Source of the DNA: Diplonema japonicum
Lineage: Eukaryota > Euglenozoa > Diplonemea > Diplonemida > Diplonemidae
Assembly: GCA_964019335.1 (NCBI GenBank)
Contig: OZ025699.1
Span: 464,226 to 528,225, forward strand
Length of the DNA stretch: 64,000 nt
Direction: 5' to 3'
Shown here: positions 53,258 to 63,109 of the stretch, one piece after another
Layout of the letters: every line of letters begins with the position of its first letter
Numbering within the stretch: the stretch's first letter is position 1
Notes under the pieces: generated by a model
The model's database searches: none
The model's input: the letters and a program-made list of their open reading frames with translations, nothing else
What the model was told of the DNA's origin: nothing
Position numbers and translations under genes: made by a program

Positions 53258-53696
53258 GGGATCGCCCGCGTGTGTGTAAAGTGAAATGTTGTGTTTTCCA
53301 CTTTCCTTTCCCTTCCTTTCCCTTCCTTCACCTTCCTCTCACTGTTTCCCATTTCCCCTTTTTATTTTATTTTCACACTCACCAATGATTCGCTCAATAG
53401 GAGCAATACCTCCCTGGGGGGCTTTCCGCCGGAGGTTCCAGCCAAAGAAGGACATCCAGCTGGAAGGTAGGCCCCCGTTTTTCTCTCACTTGACTGAGGG
53501 AATAATGTAATTCAGCCCTCTTCGGCTGTCCCAAAGCAGAGCACGGGTTGGTGGGGGACCAGGGCTCCTCCTGCTTGCAGAAGCCTGGTCCTTTGCCCTC
53601 CCTATTTCCCCATGGTTTCCCTTCACCTTTTTTTTCCCTTTTCTCAGGTGTTGCTCTCCATGGCGGCCCTGCATTGGTATTTTGAAAAAAAAAAAA
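49827..53696 (+). mobile_element. LINE-2 copy E, 5'-truncated, between tRNA-Gly and tRNA-Ala
   Basis: From the truncated endonuclease to 12 A (53685-53696). An 11-bp direct repeat CCGAAGGCATG follows the tail and then tRNA-Ala begins at once. Removing the element would leave tRNA-Gly and tRNA-Ala about 100 bp apart. Confidence 0.92.
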
Positions 53697-53707
53697 CCGA
53701 AGGCATG

Positions 53708-53779
53708 GGGCGTTTAGCTCAGTGGAAGAGCGCCCGTTTCGCATACGGGAGGTCGAGGGTTCGAACCCCTCAATGTCCA
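53708..53779 (+). tRNA. tRNA-Ala(CGC)
   Basis: Acceptor GGGCGTT/AATGTCC (two G-U pairs), box A TAGCTCAGTGG, T arm GAGGGTTCGAACCCCTC, anticodon loop TTCGCAT. Eight T follow (terminator). Confidence 0.93.
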
Positions 53780-53995
53780 CCTTTTTTTTGCGGGCCGTTG
53801 CTAACTTAGTGAATTTTTTTCTCTTTTTTGCTTTTTGCTTTTTGTTTTATCGTCTTGTCTTAAACGAAAATCTCCGGAAGGAAAAATGTCCGGAAGCCCT
53901 GACCGGCCGGATGATGTCGGACATTTTTCCTTTGGGGGGTTTCTTTCTTTTTTTTTTTTATTTCACTCTTCGTCATTTTCTTCACTCACTAGGGG

Positions 53996-54503
53996 CCTCA
54001 TTATTTAACGCGAAATGGCCATTATTTAACGCGAAACGGCCATTATTTAACGCGAAATCGCCATTATTTAACTAGTTAAATAATGAGATTTTGCAGTTAA
54101 ATAATGGCCCTTCAGAGTGAAAAAATGGGTCTTGTCGTGGAAAAAAATGCACCCAACCCCTTGAAAAATTTTTTTGGGGTGGGGGTATTTTGACTATTTT
54201 TGGCCATCTGAGGCCATTCCAGCCCTTAAAAGTGGGAATAAGTGCCTTACTTCCCCTTTAAATGCCACGGCGAAATAGCTACCCTGTATTACCTTAGGAA
54301 AATCCCCAAAAAGCTGACCTGCGTGAAAAAAAACAGCAGTGAAAGCAGTGAAGAGTGAGTGACTCAAATGACGAAGAGTGAAATAAAACGACTTACTTGC
54401 CGCCAAATGAGCCATTATTTAACACTCGTTACCCGTTTTTTTGCACTCGGGCCCTGCGGGCCCTCGTGCAAAAAATTCGGGAACTCGAGTTAAATAATGA
54501 CTC
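53996..54503. mobile_element. CATTATTTAAC inverted-repeat element
   Basis: Left: four tandem units of (G)CCATTATTTAACGCGAAA (53999-54075), then two inverted units (AGTTAAATAATG). Right: GAGCCATTATTTAAC (54409-54423) and GAGTTAAATAATGACTC (54487-54503) enclose the hairpin at 54436-54475. The middle (54110-54400) shows no convincing gene. Fits a non-autonomous DNA element with compound ends. Confidence 0.55.
54436..54475. other. Long hairpin inside the CATTATTTAAC element
   Basis: TTTTTTGCAC-TC-GGGCCC-TGC-GGGCCC-TC-GTGCAAAAAA: two paired blocks (10 and 6 bp) with one symmetric TC/TC mismatch. Confidence 0.85.
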
Positions 54504-54575
54504 ATTATTTGTTGGCAATAAATAGTTATTTTTTTTTGTTACAAATATTTATGTTTCAAAAAATGATTTTATAAC

Positions 54576-54676
54576 TATATGCAACTTGTGCCGAGCAAAA
54601 AACTTTCGCAGCTCTTTAAAAAACCTTTTTTGCTCGTGCGAACAACAAAGACATATAGTCATAAAGAATTATTTTT
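54576..54676 (+). repeat. Dispersed repeat R4, copy 2
   Basis: AACTTGTGCCGAGCAAAAAAC ... TTTTTTGCTCGTGCGAACAAC ... TATAGTCATAAAGAATTATT. CGAGCAAAAAA and TTTTTTGCTCG are inverted. Confidence 0.8.
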
Positions 54677-54857
54677 TTTTTGTACTTCAGTAAGTAGTTC
54701 TATTCTTCCCTTCGTCTTTCGAGTTCCACTCACTGCTACTACTAAAAAGAGAGAACATGGTGGCCCTTTATTATGACACCCTCTTTTTTTTCTTTCTTTT
54801 GGCCGGTGAACGCAAAAGCGCATACCTTAAAAGAATAGTTTCTTTTTAATTTTTCCA

Positions 54858-55126
54858 GGTGGTGAGGATAACATGAAAATATAAGAAAAACATCAGATGT
54901 GTTGTTCGCTGTTGACCTCCTCGTCGGTCATCACCGGTAGCGCCCGAGTGGAAGATCATAAAGCAGATGCTCAGGGTGACGCAGAATTTTGGTTACCCGG
55001 GACGCCCCGGCTGGGGTTGAGCTGTACACCGCACGCATTGAGGACACGGCGCGGAACGCAGAAGAAGCTACAACTCGGCCGCGGTGCGCCCCTTGTAATC
55101 AAGTAGACAGTTCTTGTGCAGGGCGC
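54858..55126 (+). repeat. Dispersed repeat R1, copy 2
   Basis: GGTGGTGAGGATAACATG to TTGTAATCAAGTAGACAG and TTGTGCAGGGCG. Preceded at 54801-54848 by the unit also found inside F copy 2. Confidence 0.85.
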
Positions 55127-55639
55127 CGTCAACACCGGCCTCCTTTAACTCACATATATATAAAGGGGGGGTCCGAATATTCCCTCCCAAATAATGCGTT
55201 TTTTCCCAAATACTGTAAAACAAAAATCCACCGGAAGATAAAATATCCGGACCGCCGAAACATCCGGTGATTTTTTTCTTCTGGACATTTTATTTGGGCA
55301 CTTTTCTAAGGGGGTACCTAGCCTGACCTACGCACTGTACCCTCTGTCTGGAAAACTTATATTTCTGTTGCAAGAGTCTTAAGAACGGCAAAAATAAAAT
55401 TCAAATCCGACGAAAGCTGCATGCTCTAAAAAGGGGAAGGACATATCTCGCGACTCCTCCAGGTGCTGACCTCATCAGGTGACTGAAATGATATTGCAAG
55501 TGGGAATATCTTCAGGTGGGAGGCACCCTTCAATGGCTGCGTCCCAGCAGGTTGGAGAGTACTTTTCCCGACCAATAAAACTAAAAAAGGGGCGAGGAAA
55601 GGGCTACCTGTCCGCACGTCTGGCCGTCTTGTTTGCTGC

Positions 55640-56240
55640 TTAACTTACAGTCATTTCAGCTGCCTTCGCAGTCTTGGCAGTGCGCCTGGCCTCGGCCTCA
55701 GCAAGTCTTGGGCTGGCACAAATTGGTGAAGTCTGGGGGACAAACGCTAAGTGAACGTTTGTTTCTGAAAACAAGTTCACAAAAGCCTGCGTAGTGTGGA
55801 CATTGTAGTCATCAAGGATGAGTAAGATGGGCTCGGTGGGTGCTCAGCCCGATGACTCGATGAGGTTGTAGCAAAGGGGAGAAACAAATCTTTTACCCAG
55901 AGCCGAAGCGTTTCCTGGGTGGCCCAGTGAGATTTCGAAGCTGTTAAACTCCAGCCTTTTGGGGGGTGTGCAACATGAGGGACGGACCCGGGGTATTTCC
56001 TGCCGCGAGCTGGTTCTGTTTTTCCCGTGTAAATTAACTGCGGGTGCAGTTTGCCACCAGACAGGGAAACGCAAAACTGTCCGGTGACGGCGCGCTTGTC
56101 CCAAATCCCTAACCTTGACAACCTTGGGACCCCTTTTCGTCTTCTTCCCAGTGGCAGCAGCTGGCCCATGTTCCAGGTCAACCGGCCTGATCCCTGTGAA
56201 CCTCCTCGCTGCTTGGGTGTCTTTGGGGCTGCTAGACTTC
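55640..56240 (-). pseudogene. Pogo/Tigger-like (DDE_1) transposase remnant 1
   Basis: The - strand reads RAVTGQFCVSLSGGKLHPQL then SKSHWATQETLRLWVKDL and, after a frameshift, ILLILDDYNVHTTQAF with PPDFTNLCQP in a third frame. This order (GK-LP strand, helix, LLLLDxxxxH, P-x-x-T-x-x-xQP) is that of the DDE_1 catalytic core of Tc1/mariner-pogo transposases. At least two frameshifts, so inactive. The N-terminal region up to about 56470 is not recognisable. Confidence 0.7.
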
Positions 56241-56679
56241 CCTATTGTTGGGCGGCGGCTTGTGATGCCATGCTTGGAGCACAGCTGGTTGGCCCTCTAC
56301 AGACACTAGTTTCATCTGTTTTCGGGTCCAGCCCTTTAAAGCTCCCTTGAAGCTCACGCCATTTTTTACAGAATAGTTTATTTTTTGCCATTTCTTTAAA
56401 AACTCTTGCCACAGAGCATTGAGTTGTTTCAGCAGACATTTCTTGGGACAGGGTAGGTGGCCGTGTCAAAGAAAAATGCCCCGGATTTCACGTTATTTCA
56501 TGTTGTTCTTCTGTTGCTCTATTCTTTAAAAAAAAAAAAAAAAGAGTTTTAAAAATGCATAAGTTACATCACGAATGAAGAAGCAATGCGGATGGTTATT
56601 GCCTTGCATCCATTCACCCTTTATATACCTTTGTCCTTCCCTACGCCCTTAACCTCTGTTCCCCCCCCCCCCTTTTTTT

Positions 56680-57046
56680 AACAATGCTATTGTCGAGACT
56701 AAAACTAGTTGTTGGCAGCGTAATGAGCTATTTTATTAGGTAAAATCCCGCTCGTGCGCACAAACAAATGAAGCGCCAAACTAGTTTTTTTTTTATCAAG
56801 CGCACTGAGAAGCTCTCCTCCCTTTTTTTTTTTACCCGAGCATTTTTAGCTTTTTGAGACGGGACTGCGGAATTAAAAATTGTAAAAATATGTTGTTTCG
56901 ATGCTCAAAGGGTCGATTTTTCCGGGAGACGAAGAGGGGCATAATGCTGCTCCATTGTCATCAATTGAAAACCCGATTGTAATATTAACCATTTGCCAAG
57001 GCCATGCCTTTCTCAACTAGTTTTTAGTCTCGACAATAATATTGTT
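56680..57046. mobile_element. Inverted-repeat element containing M1 copy 2
   Basis: Left end AACAATGCTATTGTCGAGACTAAAACTAGTT (broken here: 56680-56710) and right end AACTAGTTTTTAGTCTCGAC to AATATTGTT (57015-57046) are inverted over about 31 bp. M1 (to 56790) forms the left part. No coding region. Confidence 0.65.
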
Positions 57047-57077
57047 AAAAAAAAAGAAAAAAAAATGATTTTATAAT

Positions 57078-57182
57078 TATATGCAACTTGTGCCGAGCAA
57101 AAAGAAGCTTCCGCAGCTTTTTAAAACCCCCCTTTTTTTTCGCTCGTGCGAACAGCAAAGGCGTATAGTCATAAAGAATTAT
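57078..57182 (+). repeat. Dispersed repeat R4, copy 3
   Basis: TATATGCAACTTGTGCCGAG ... CGCTCGTGCGAACAGCAAAG ... TATAGTCATAAAGAATTATT, like copy 2 with small insertions. Confidence 0.8.
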
Positions 57183-57778
57183 TTTCTTCTTTTTTTCTTT
57201 TTCCTCTCTCTCTGTCTCTCTCCCTTTCCTTTTCTCAAGAAATCTATCCGGATTTCAGGGGAATCTCTCGCCCTCCGAGCCCTTTCCAGGTTTCGGAGTT
57301 AAGAAAAGATAATATCTAGATCTAATGCCAACAAGTACTGACTTTAACACCACTGCAGGCCCTCGGCGGAACTGAGAATGGCGGTTAAAGCAATACTTGG
57401 AAGCATAAGGTTATATGCTGAGCTTGCATACAAACTTTTTTCCCGTAGAAGGGTACCTGTAACCTCTTGTCGCATGAAAAAATATTTTTATTTTTATTTT
57501 TATTTTAAATGTCCCCCTCCCCGGTCGTGAGGCCTATGGGTGTGGCACGCCATGTCTGAAACGTTTAGCTCCCTTGAAGCTCACACCAGTGTGCGAGTTT
57601 AGCCCATTTTTTGGCACGTTGGCGATGGCTGTGGTGGTCGTTGCAAGAGCGCCTATAGGTAGTGTTGGACGATTCAGTTAACAGAATAGTTTATTTTTTT
57701 TTTATTTAATATATTCCCCCCCCCCCCCCCCACCCCCCTATTAAACAAACAGCCAATTCTTTTTTTAAAAAAAAAAAA
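57183..57778. other. Spacer before the CCCH gene
   Basis: No gene seen. AGCTCCCTTGAAGCTCAC (57567-57584) and CAGAATAGTTTATTTTTT (57680-57697) also occur at 56340-56395. A C tract, then AAACAAACAG (AG at 57751-57752), is the likely trans-splice acceptor, followed by a T/A leader. Confidence 0.5.
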
Positions 57779-58678
57779 ATGGGCCCTGACTCAGAAATGC
57801 CCCCCAGGAAGCTTGTAATGTTTTTCTTGAACGGGTTCGTTGACGAGATGCACACAGGTGGTGTGGGGGAGTACTTCGATCACTGGATGCACGACGATGT
57901 TACATGGGTCAGCTCACCGGAGCTCGGCTTGGGTTTCAACGCGAAGGGGAAGGAAGAGGCCTGCGAGGTTTACAACTCCGTCTTGTCAAAGGTGTTTGGA
58001 GGTGCTGATCAACGCGTTGAATTCGAACTGTGCGAGTTCGCCCAGTGCGCGGCCGACGAAGTACGGGTAGACTTCGTTATCACCGTGGAAGGAATGCAGT
58101 TCCCCCGCAGATGGTTTGTAAAGGTAAAAGACAACAAAATATTCTCGATCTTCGCAAAATCAAACAATGAAAGCGAGGCCGCTTCGTCATCAACCGAACC
58201 AGAAAGCATCGAAGAAGAACCTATCACCCTTCAAGGCATCACCATCCCGCCCCTCCCCACACCATCTACCTCTAAGCCCTGCGAACACAACCAGTGGGAT
58301 TCCGTCCGTGTAAAAAGAAACCAAGCACTTCTCCGATGCCGGGAGTGTTCTGCGCAATGGAAACTTGAAGCAACCGCAATGAGCAAGTGCACCAATTTCT
58401 CAAACGGTTCTTGCACCAAGGGAACTTCCTGCACAGATTTGCACATTCACACGAGGAAGCAGACGAAGGCACAGAGACAGGCTGCATTGATAGCCAACGA
58501 ACTTGCTAAAAAGCTCAAGGCTAGGGAGTCTGAAAGAGATCAGGAGACTGCAGGAGCGTCTGAAGCATCTGTGCCTCCTTCTTTCGCAGACGACTCGGGT
58601 GTGGGGGATGACGCGAGCATTGACGAAATGCTTGCCCGAGATATAGCAGCTAGCAGTGCTAATGAAGCCGTCCCGTGA
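57779..58678 (+). CDS. NTF2/SnoaL-like and CCCH zinc-finger protein
   Basis: 299 aa. ATG 57779 is abutted by about 13 A. Residues about 8-125 look like an NTF2/SnoaL-type cone fold (FLNGFVDEMHTGGVGEYFDH, later RRWFVKVKDNKIFSIF). A linker rich in Ser/Glu/Pro follows. Residues about 168-195 form a possible zinc ribbon (CEHNQW ... CRECSAQW). C204-x7-C212-x5-C218-x3-H222 is a canonical CCCH finger, a class that usually binds RNA. The C-terminus is a Lys/Gln/Ala-rich helix and an acidic tail. In Euglenozoa such proteins commonly regulate mRNA after transcription; the target here is unknown. R1 copy 3 starts 37 bp after the stop codon. Confidence 0.8.
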   Translation: MGPDSEMPPRKLVMFFLNGFVDEMHTGGVGEYFDHWMHDDVTWVSSPELGLGFNAKGKEEACEVYNSVLSKVFGGADQRVEFELCEFAQCAADEVRVDFVITVEGMQFPRRWFVKVKDNKIFSIFAKSNNESEAASSSTEPESIEEEPITLQGITIPPLPTPSTSKPCEHNQWDSVRVKRNQALLRCRECSAQWKLEATAMSKCTNFSNGSCTKGTSCTDLHIHTRKQTKAQRQAALIANELAKKLKARESERDQETAGASEASVPPSFADDSGVGDDASIDEMLARDIAASSANEAVP

Positions 58679-58715
58679 GGAGGTGAAGCGAACGTTTTCC
58701 TTTTTTCTTTTTTTG

Positions 58716-58985
58716 GGTGGTGGGGATAACATGGAAATATAAGAAGTACATCAGATGTGTTGTTCGCTGTTGACCTCCTCGTCGGTCATCACCGGTAGCG
58801 CCCGAGTGGAAGAACGTAACGCAGATGCTCAGGGTGACGAACAAGCAGCAAACTGCACGAGCGCAGAATCTTGGTTACCCGGGACGCCCCGGCTAGGGTT
58901 GAGTACACCGCATGCATTAAGGACACGACGCGGAACGCAGAAGAAGCTATTGCTCGGCCGTGGAGCGCCCCCTGTAATCAAGTAG
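58716..58985 (+). repeat. Dispersed repeat R1, copy 3
   Basis: GGTGGTGGGGATAACATGG to CCCTGTAATCAAGTAGG, closest to copy 1 in its middle part (GACGAACAAGCAG against GACGAACAGGCAG). Confidence 0.85.
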
Positions 58986-59579
58986 GTATTTCGTGCTTCG
59001 TTGCACGCTTAACGCCACCTAGTGTTGCAATCAAAGCCCCATTTTTTTTCTTTTTTTTTTTTTTCCCTCCAAATTAAAAAAACTTTAAATTCGTTTCTTT
59101 CTTTCTTGTCTTGTGTTTACATGACGGTTATGATGCCTCCCTCCCCCTCCCCCCCGCTTTGCGGTGTTTTCCCCCCCTTTTGCGGTTCTGCGGGAGAGAG
59201 GCGAGAATAAGGCAAAACCCTTTGGCATATGCTACTGCACGTCGGGCCAGGCACGCCAGGTCTCGGTGCCCTTTGACCATTAACACCTGCACTTTATGGT
59301 ACACGGTTAGAGCCAGGTGGCTGTGGTGGTCGGCGCAGTTGCACCTTTGCGTTAGAAAAAAAAAAAAAAAAAAGAAAAAGAAAGAGAGAAACACACACAC
59401 ACACAGTCTGAGATAAATGTGTATTTTCGGGGGTCTGTCTGTAAACTTTTCTAGTTTTTGAAAATCTCAGCAGAGATCTGATTTTTTTTGGGGGGGGGGG
59501 GGGGGGGGCAAATTCACTTAATACCCAAAACTGGTTTCTTGGGGTCCAGGGGCCCATCTACTAAATATCACTGAAAATA

Positions 59580-59613
<34 letters not shown>

Positions 59614-59978
59614 TCTGCCTCAAGTGAAATGTCTTACTTTGGGCTCTTTTCCTACAAGTACCCCTCAAGTAAAAATCTGGCTGATTTTTATTTAGTACCG
59701 GATTTGTACTTATATTGTTATGTGAAAAGTCCCAAATTGGGCAAAAAATTCGAAAAAGGTACATAATATTTACAGAACACCATTAAGACAGAACATAAAA
59801 ATTACAAAAATAAAAGAAATCCCAGAAAATTCCGCTCGTGCGCACAAACAAATGGAGCGCCAAACTAGTTTTTTTTTTTTATTCAGGGTAGGGTTGGATT
59901 TTTTTAAATGATTATTTATGTTGGAACTGCTTTGGTAAATAAGTAGGAAAACGTGACTTTGATTTTAGTGGGGCCTGT
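58986..59978. other. Spacer with debris
   Basis: T, A and G runs. The right half of M1 (CCGCTCGTGCGCACAAACAA to CCAAACTAGTTTT) lies at 59829-59872. No gene seen. Confidence 0.6.
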
Positions 59979-60191
59979 CCTAGGGCTATGCTGGCATGGA
60001 AACGCGTTTCCATGCATTTTTTGAAAAAAAGGGAAACGGAAACGGATACGGAAACGGGAACGGAAACGGAAACGTTTCCTTATGTTTCCTTAAGAAGGAA
60101 GCCGTTTCCATAAGAATTTTGAAAAGTATGGAAACGGAAACGGGAACGGAAACGGAAACGTTTCCACGTTTCCTGCCAGCATAGTCCTAGG
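59979..60191. mobile_element. GGAAACG inverted-repeat miniature element
   Basis: CCTAGGGCTATGCTGGCA (59979-59996) and TGCCAGCATAGTCCTAGG (60174-60191) are inverted with one mismatch. Inside, GGAAAC/GGGAAC hexamers run in one direction and TTTCC words in the other, giving several nested foldings. Related sequence at 33762-33885. Confidence 0.75.
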
Positions 60192-60624
60192 GGGGGGGGG
60201 GGGGGGGGGGGGATTAGGCCAAAAATAATAAAAATAATCTGAATAAATTTCGATGTAATTTTTTCATTTTGAGGTTTTTACCCCTGAAAACCCGATAAAT
60301 TATAGGGGGTGAATTTTCTTGTCCCACATATTATAGCGGGGCGTTTTGATGCATTTATAAGGGTTTCTTCTTCTTTTTTTTTTTAAACATTTTCTTGCTA
60401 AAGTAGAACAATAAAAAATCTAGATGAGAATATGTCCATCCTTTGTGTTTCCCCTCCTCTCACGCATGACCCACCCGGTTGCTGACAGACGTGGTCTCGT
60501 TTGTTTTCTTTCCTCTCCACCCAGCCTAAAGAGTGCCAGATAGACTACGGTTTGTTTAGGTAGGGTGCCTGTCCTTTCCTTCTTTTTTTTTTTTTTTTTT
60601 TTTTAAACATTTTCTTGCTAAATA
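60192..60624. other. Spacer
   Basis: A G run of about 26 nt and AT-rich sequence. TTTTTAAACATTTTCTTGCTAAA occurs at about 60382 and again at about 60600 (direct repeat of 18-20 bp). No gene. Confidence 0.5.
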
Positions 60625-61600
60625 TATTTATGAGCTCGTCCGGAAAAGAATGTCAACAAATGACCCTCTTTTGCAACGGAAACCCCTCGGAAAATTTCTA
60701 AGTACAAAAGTAGTCCGACACCACTTTGTGTCCAGAATTGCGGTCTAAGTGTAGGTCACAATGCGCGCCGTTTGTTTCATTTCTAAAACGCGCGTGCAAA
60801 AAGATGCTTTTTAGAATGGTTTTTTTTTAGTTTTTGGCATCCGGAAATTGTAAATGACGCTTCATATTCCTTTTTTGTTTTCTTCAATGAAAAGCGAGAA
60901 CAAATGGACGCAGATGGGAAATCTGTGAAACTTAAGGGGTCATTTTGGGTGGTTTGGACTCTTTATCACTATTAAAATGGGGTGGGGAAAATACTGCCAT
61001 TTTGGCCTATTTTAGGCTACAATGCCCATTATAGGCTAAAATCCCTTAAGGGCCCTTTAAAAGCAAACTTCTCAATTTTTAATTTGTCATGACAAACCTC
61101 AGATGGGTAGAGAATGCATATTTGGCCCCAAAGATACCGGATGTCGAGCAGGCAAGTGTTAAGAATTGGGTTTTCAGGAAAATGGGCCTTTTAGGCCAAT
61201 TCCCTTAGGAACCCCTCGAAAAAGCAAAAAATAGGGCTAAAAAAACCGGTTTTTTTGGGGGCTATGCAACGCCATATATTTTTCGCTAAGTACTTTTAAC
61301 AGTAACCCGACCCTGGGTTGTACCCAGGGGTCACAAAGGTGTGTTCACTTTTAAACTGCATTTTAAACATTTTTCGTCGTTTTTCTGACCTCTGTTTTTC
61401 GCTTCCCGGGGGCAGCCGGTTGCAAAGCCTGCCACCCTCATGGCAAAACAAGCTTCGCAATTGAAAGAACGGCAACAGGTACACCATATATGTCATCCTA
61501 TGGTTGCATGCTGCCCTTTTTTTGCTCAAATAATCAAAACAAGAAAATTTAGGAGGTGCCCAAAAAAATGTTGACATTTTCTTTCGGACGAGCTCATATA
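60625..61600. mobile_element. Inverted-repeat-bounded element, 0.98 kb
   Basis: TATGAGCTCGTCCGGAAAAG-AATGTCAACA at the left (to 60658) and its inverted near-copy TGTTGACATTTTCTTTCGGA-CGAGCTCATA at the right (61569-61600). The interior has no convincing gene. Confidence 0.6.
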
Positions 61601-63095
61601 TGGTCACCTCTCCGCTATTTGTCAATGCTTTTTTCGAAAAATGCGAAAAAACGCTTTTTTTAAATTTTCACAAAAAAAGGGGCAGCATGCAACCACAGGA
61701 AGTATGAAAGAAACGTGTAAATAGTCCCGAAAACTCCGTTAAAGGGCTTGCTTTTGAGAAAAAAAAAATACAATGTGGAGGGATGAAACATAAAAATGAA
61801 CCGAAATTCGGCTTGTCACGAAAACGGGGAAAATGCAGCAAATCCCGATTTATTCACCCAGAAACGCGCAGCATTTAACCATAGATCTCTTGTTCAAAAT
61901 TTTAGGGTCCCACTGGAAGGTGCTTTTGTTTCTGTACGATCTTCGGTGGGCACTAGTGAGCCAATTTGTGTGCGTTTTTTTGGCCCGTTTTTGGCCCTCC
62001 TGATTCAGGCAATAAAATCAGATTTTCTACACAGCGACACTTCTAAGTTCTTCAGAGTGCTCTTTTGGCCCAGCAAACACCATGAGGTACTTGTGGGGTG
62101 CTGTTGGGACTCTTGCAGCGGCTTTTCGGCATCTACTGCAAAGAGCCGGATGAATTCGGTGGGAGAAACGGTGGTTCAGAACCCGAAGGACAACAGCGAC
62201 ACGCGTTTGTGTTACAGAACACGAGAGTCCCCTGCAGGGAAAACGCGTTCTGATGCATTGTCGGCAGGCATAGCCTGCACTATTGTGACTTGGTGGCAAA
62301 ATGAATCGATTCTGCATCAAAGTCGCAGAACAATTCGTGTTTCTCCCGGGAGTGATCAACGCATTGGGCTGCGATACGCCCAAGGCACTTTTCATGAGTT
62401 CCACGTACAGTACCTGGGCTCGGGTGCTGATGTAGTTGGCTACTCCACTGAAGAAATGCCCGAGACAAATCAGGCCAAATTTCCCAATGGAAAAATTCCA
62501 AAAAATGGCCTACTGGGACACCAGGTGGCCCCAGAAAAAAAAAAAAATAAAGTCTGTTTTTTGGGGTGCCAAGAGTGTGTGGGTCTCCAGAAAACTTTTT
62601 GGTACCCAGGTCCCCAGGTCCCAGGGACCTTGCCAGTTCCCACAGACACCGAGGTGCTGATGCAAGACCCACACCCAAACCCGATACTTCTTAGAAGCCC
62701 ACAACGCCGCTATGCGCCGTATCGGCTGCACCGATTGCTCTGAAGTCACTACCCTTGAAGGGCTTCACAACTTCACAGTGTGTGACCCCAACAGCTTCGA
62801 CTGCATGGCCTGAAGGAAGGTGGATAACAAGGTACCGGTTCTCGTGGCGTATGAACACAGTTTGCACAACTTTGACATGGAATTAAAGGGAAAAGTAGTG
62901 TAAATCCTGCTTAATTTTCGCTGGGTTTAAAGAAAGTAAAAAAGAAAATGACAGCACCTAGCCATGATTTTCTTATTCAAAATTTTATTCCACTTCTGGA
63001 GCAAATCCAGGCATGGCTTTTGATTTTTACACTTAAAGAAATATGAAATTTGCGGGCAGTACTTTGTGACAAATAGCGGAGAGGTGACCATATAT
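61596..63095. mobile_element. Inverted-repeat-bounded element, 1.5 kb
   Basis: ATATATGGTCACCTCTCCGC-TATTTGTCA (61596-61624) is a perfect 29-bp inverted match to 63067-63095. The interior contains a frame of 315 codons on + (61796-62743) that shows no family signature, and partial direct repeats (61857-61925 and 62955-63000). Confidence 0.6.
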
Positions 63096-63109
63096 TTATA
63101 TATATATAT

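Noticed and set aside
53999-54075. CRISPR-like direct repeats (GCCATTATTTAACGCGAAA)
   Set aside because: Units are contiguous without spacers, and the genome is eukaryotic.
61796-62743. 315-codon + strand frame between the inverted repeats
   Set aside because: No domain or compositional sign of coding, interrupted by an oligo(A) run, and parts recur as non-coding repeats. Left as element interior.
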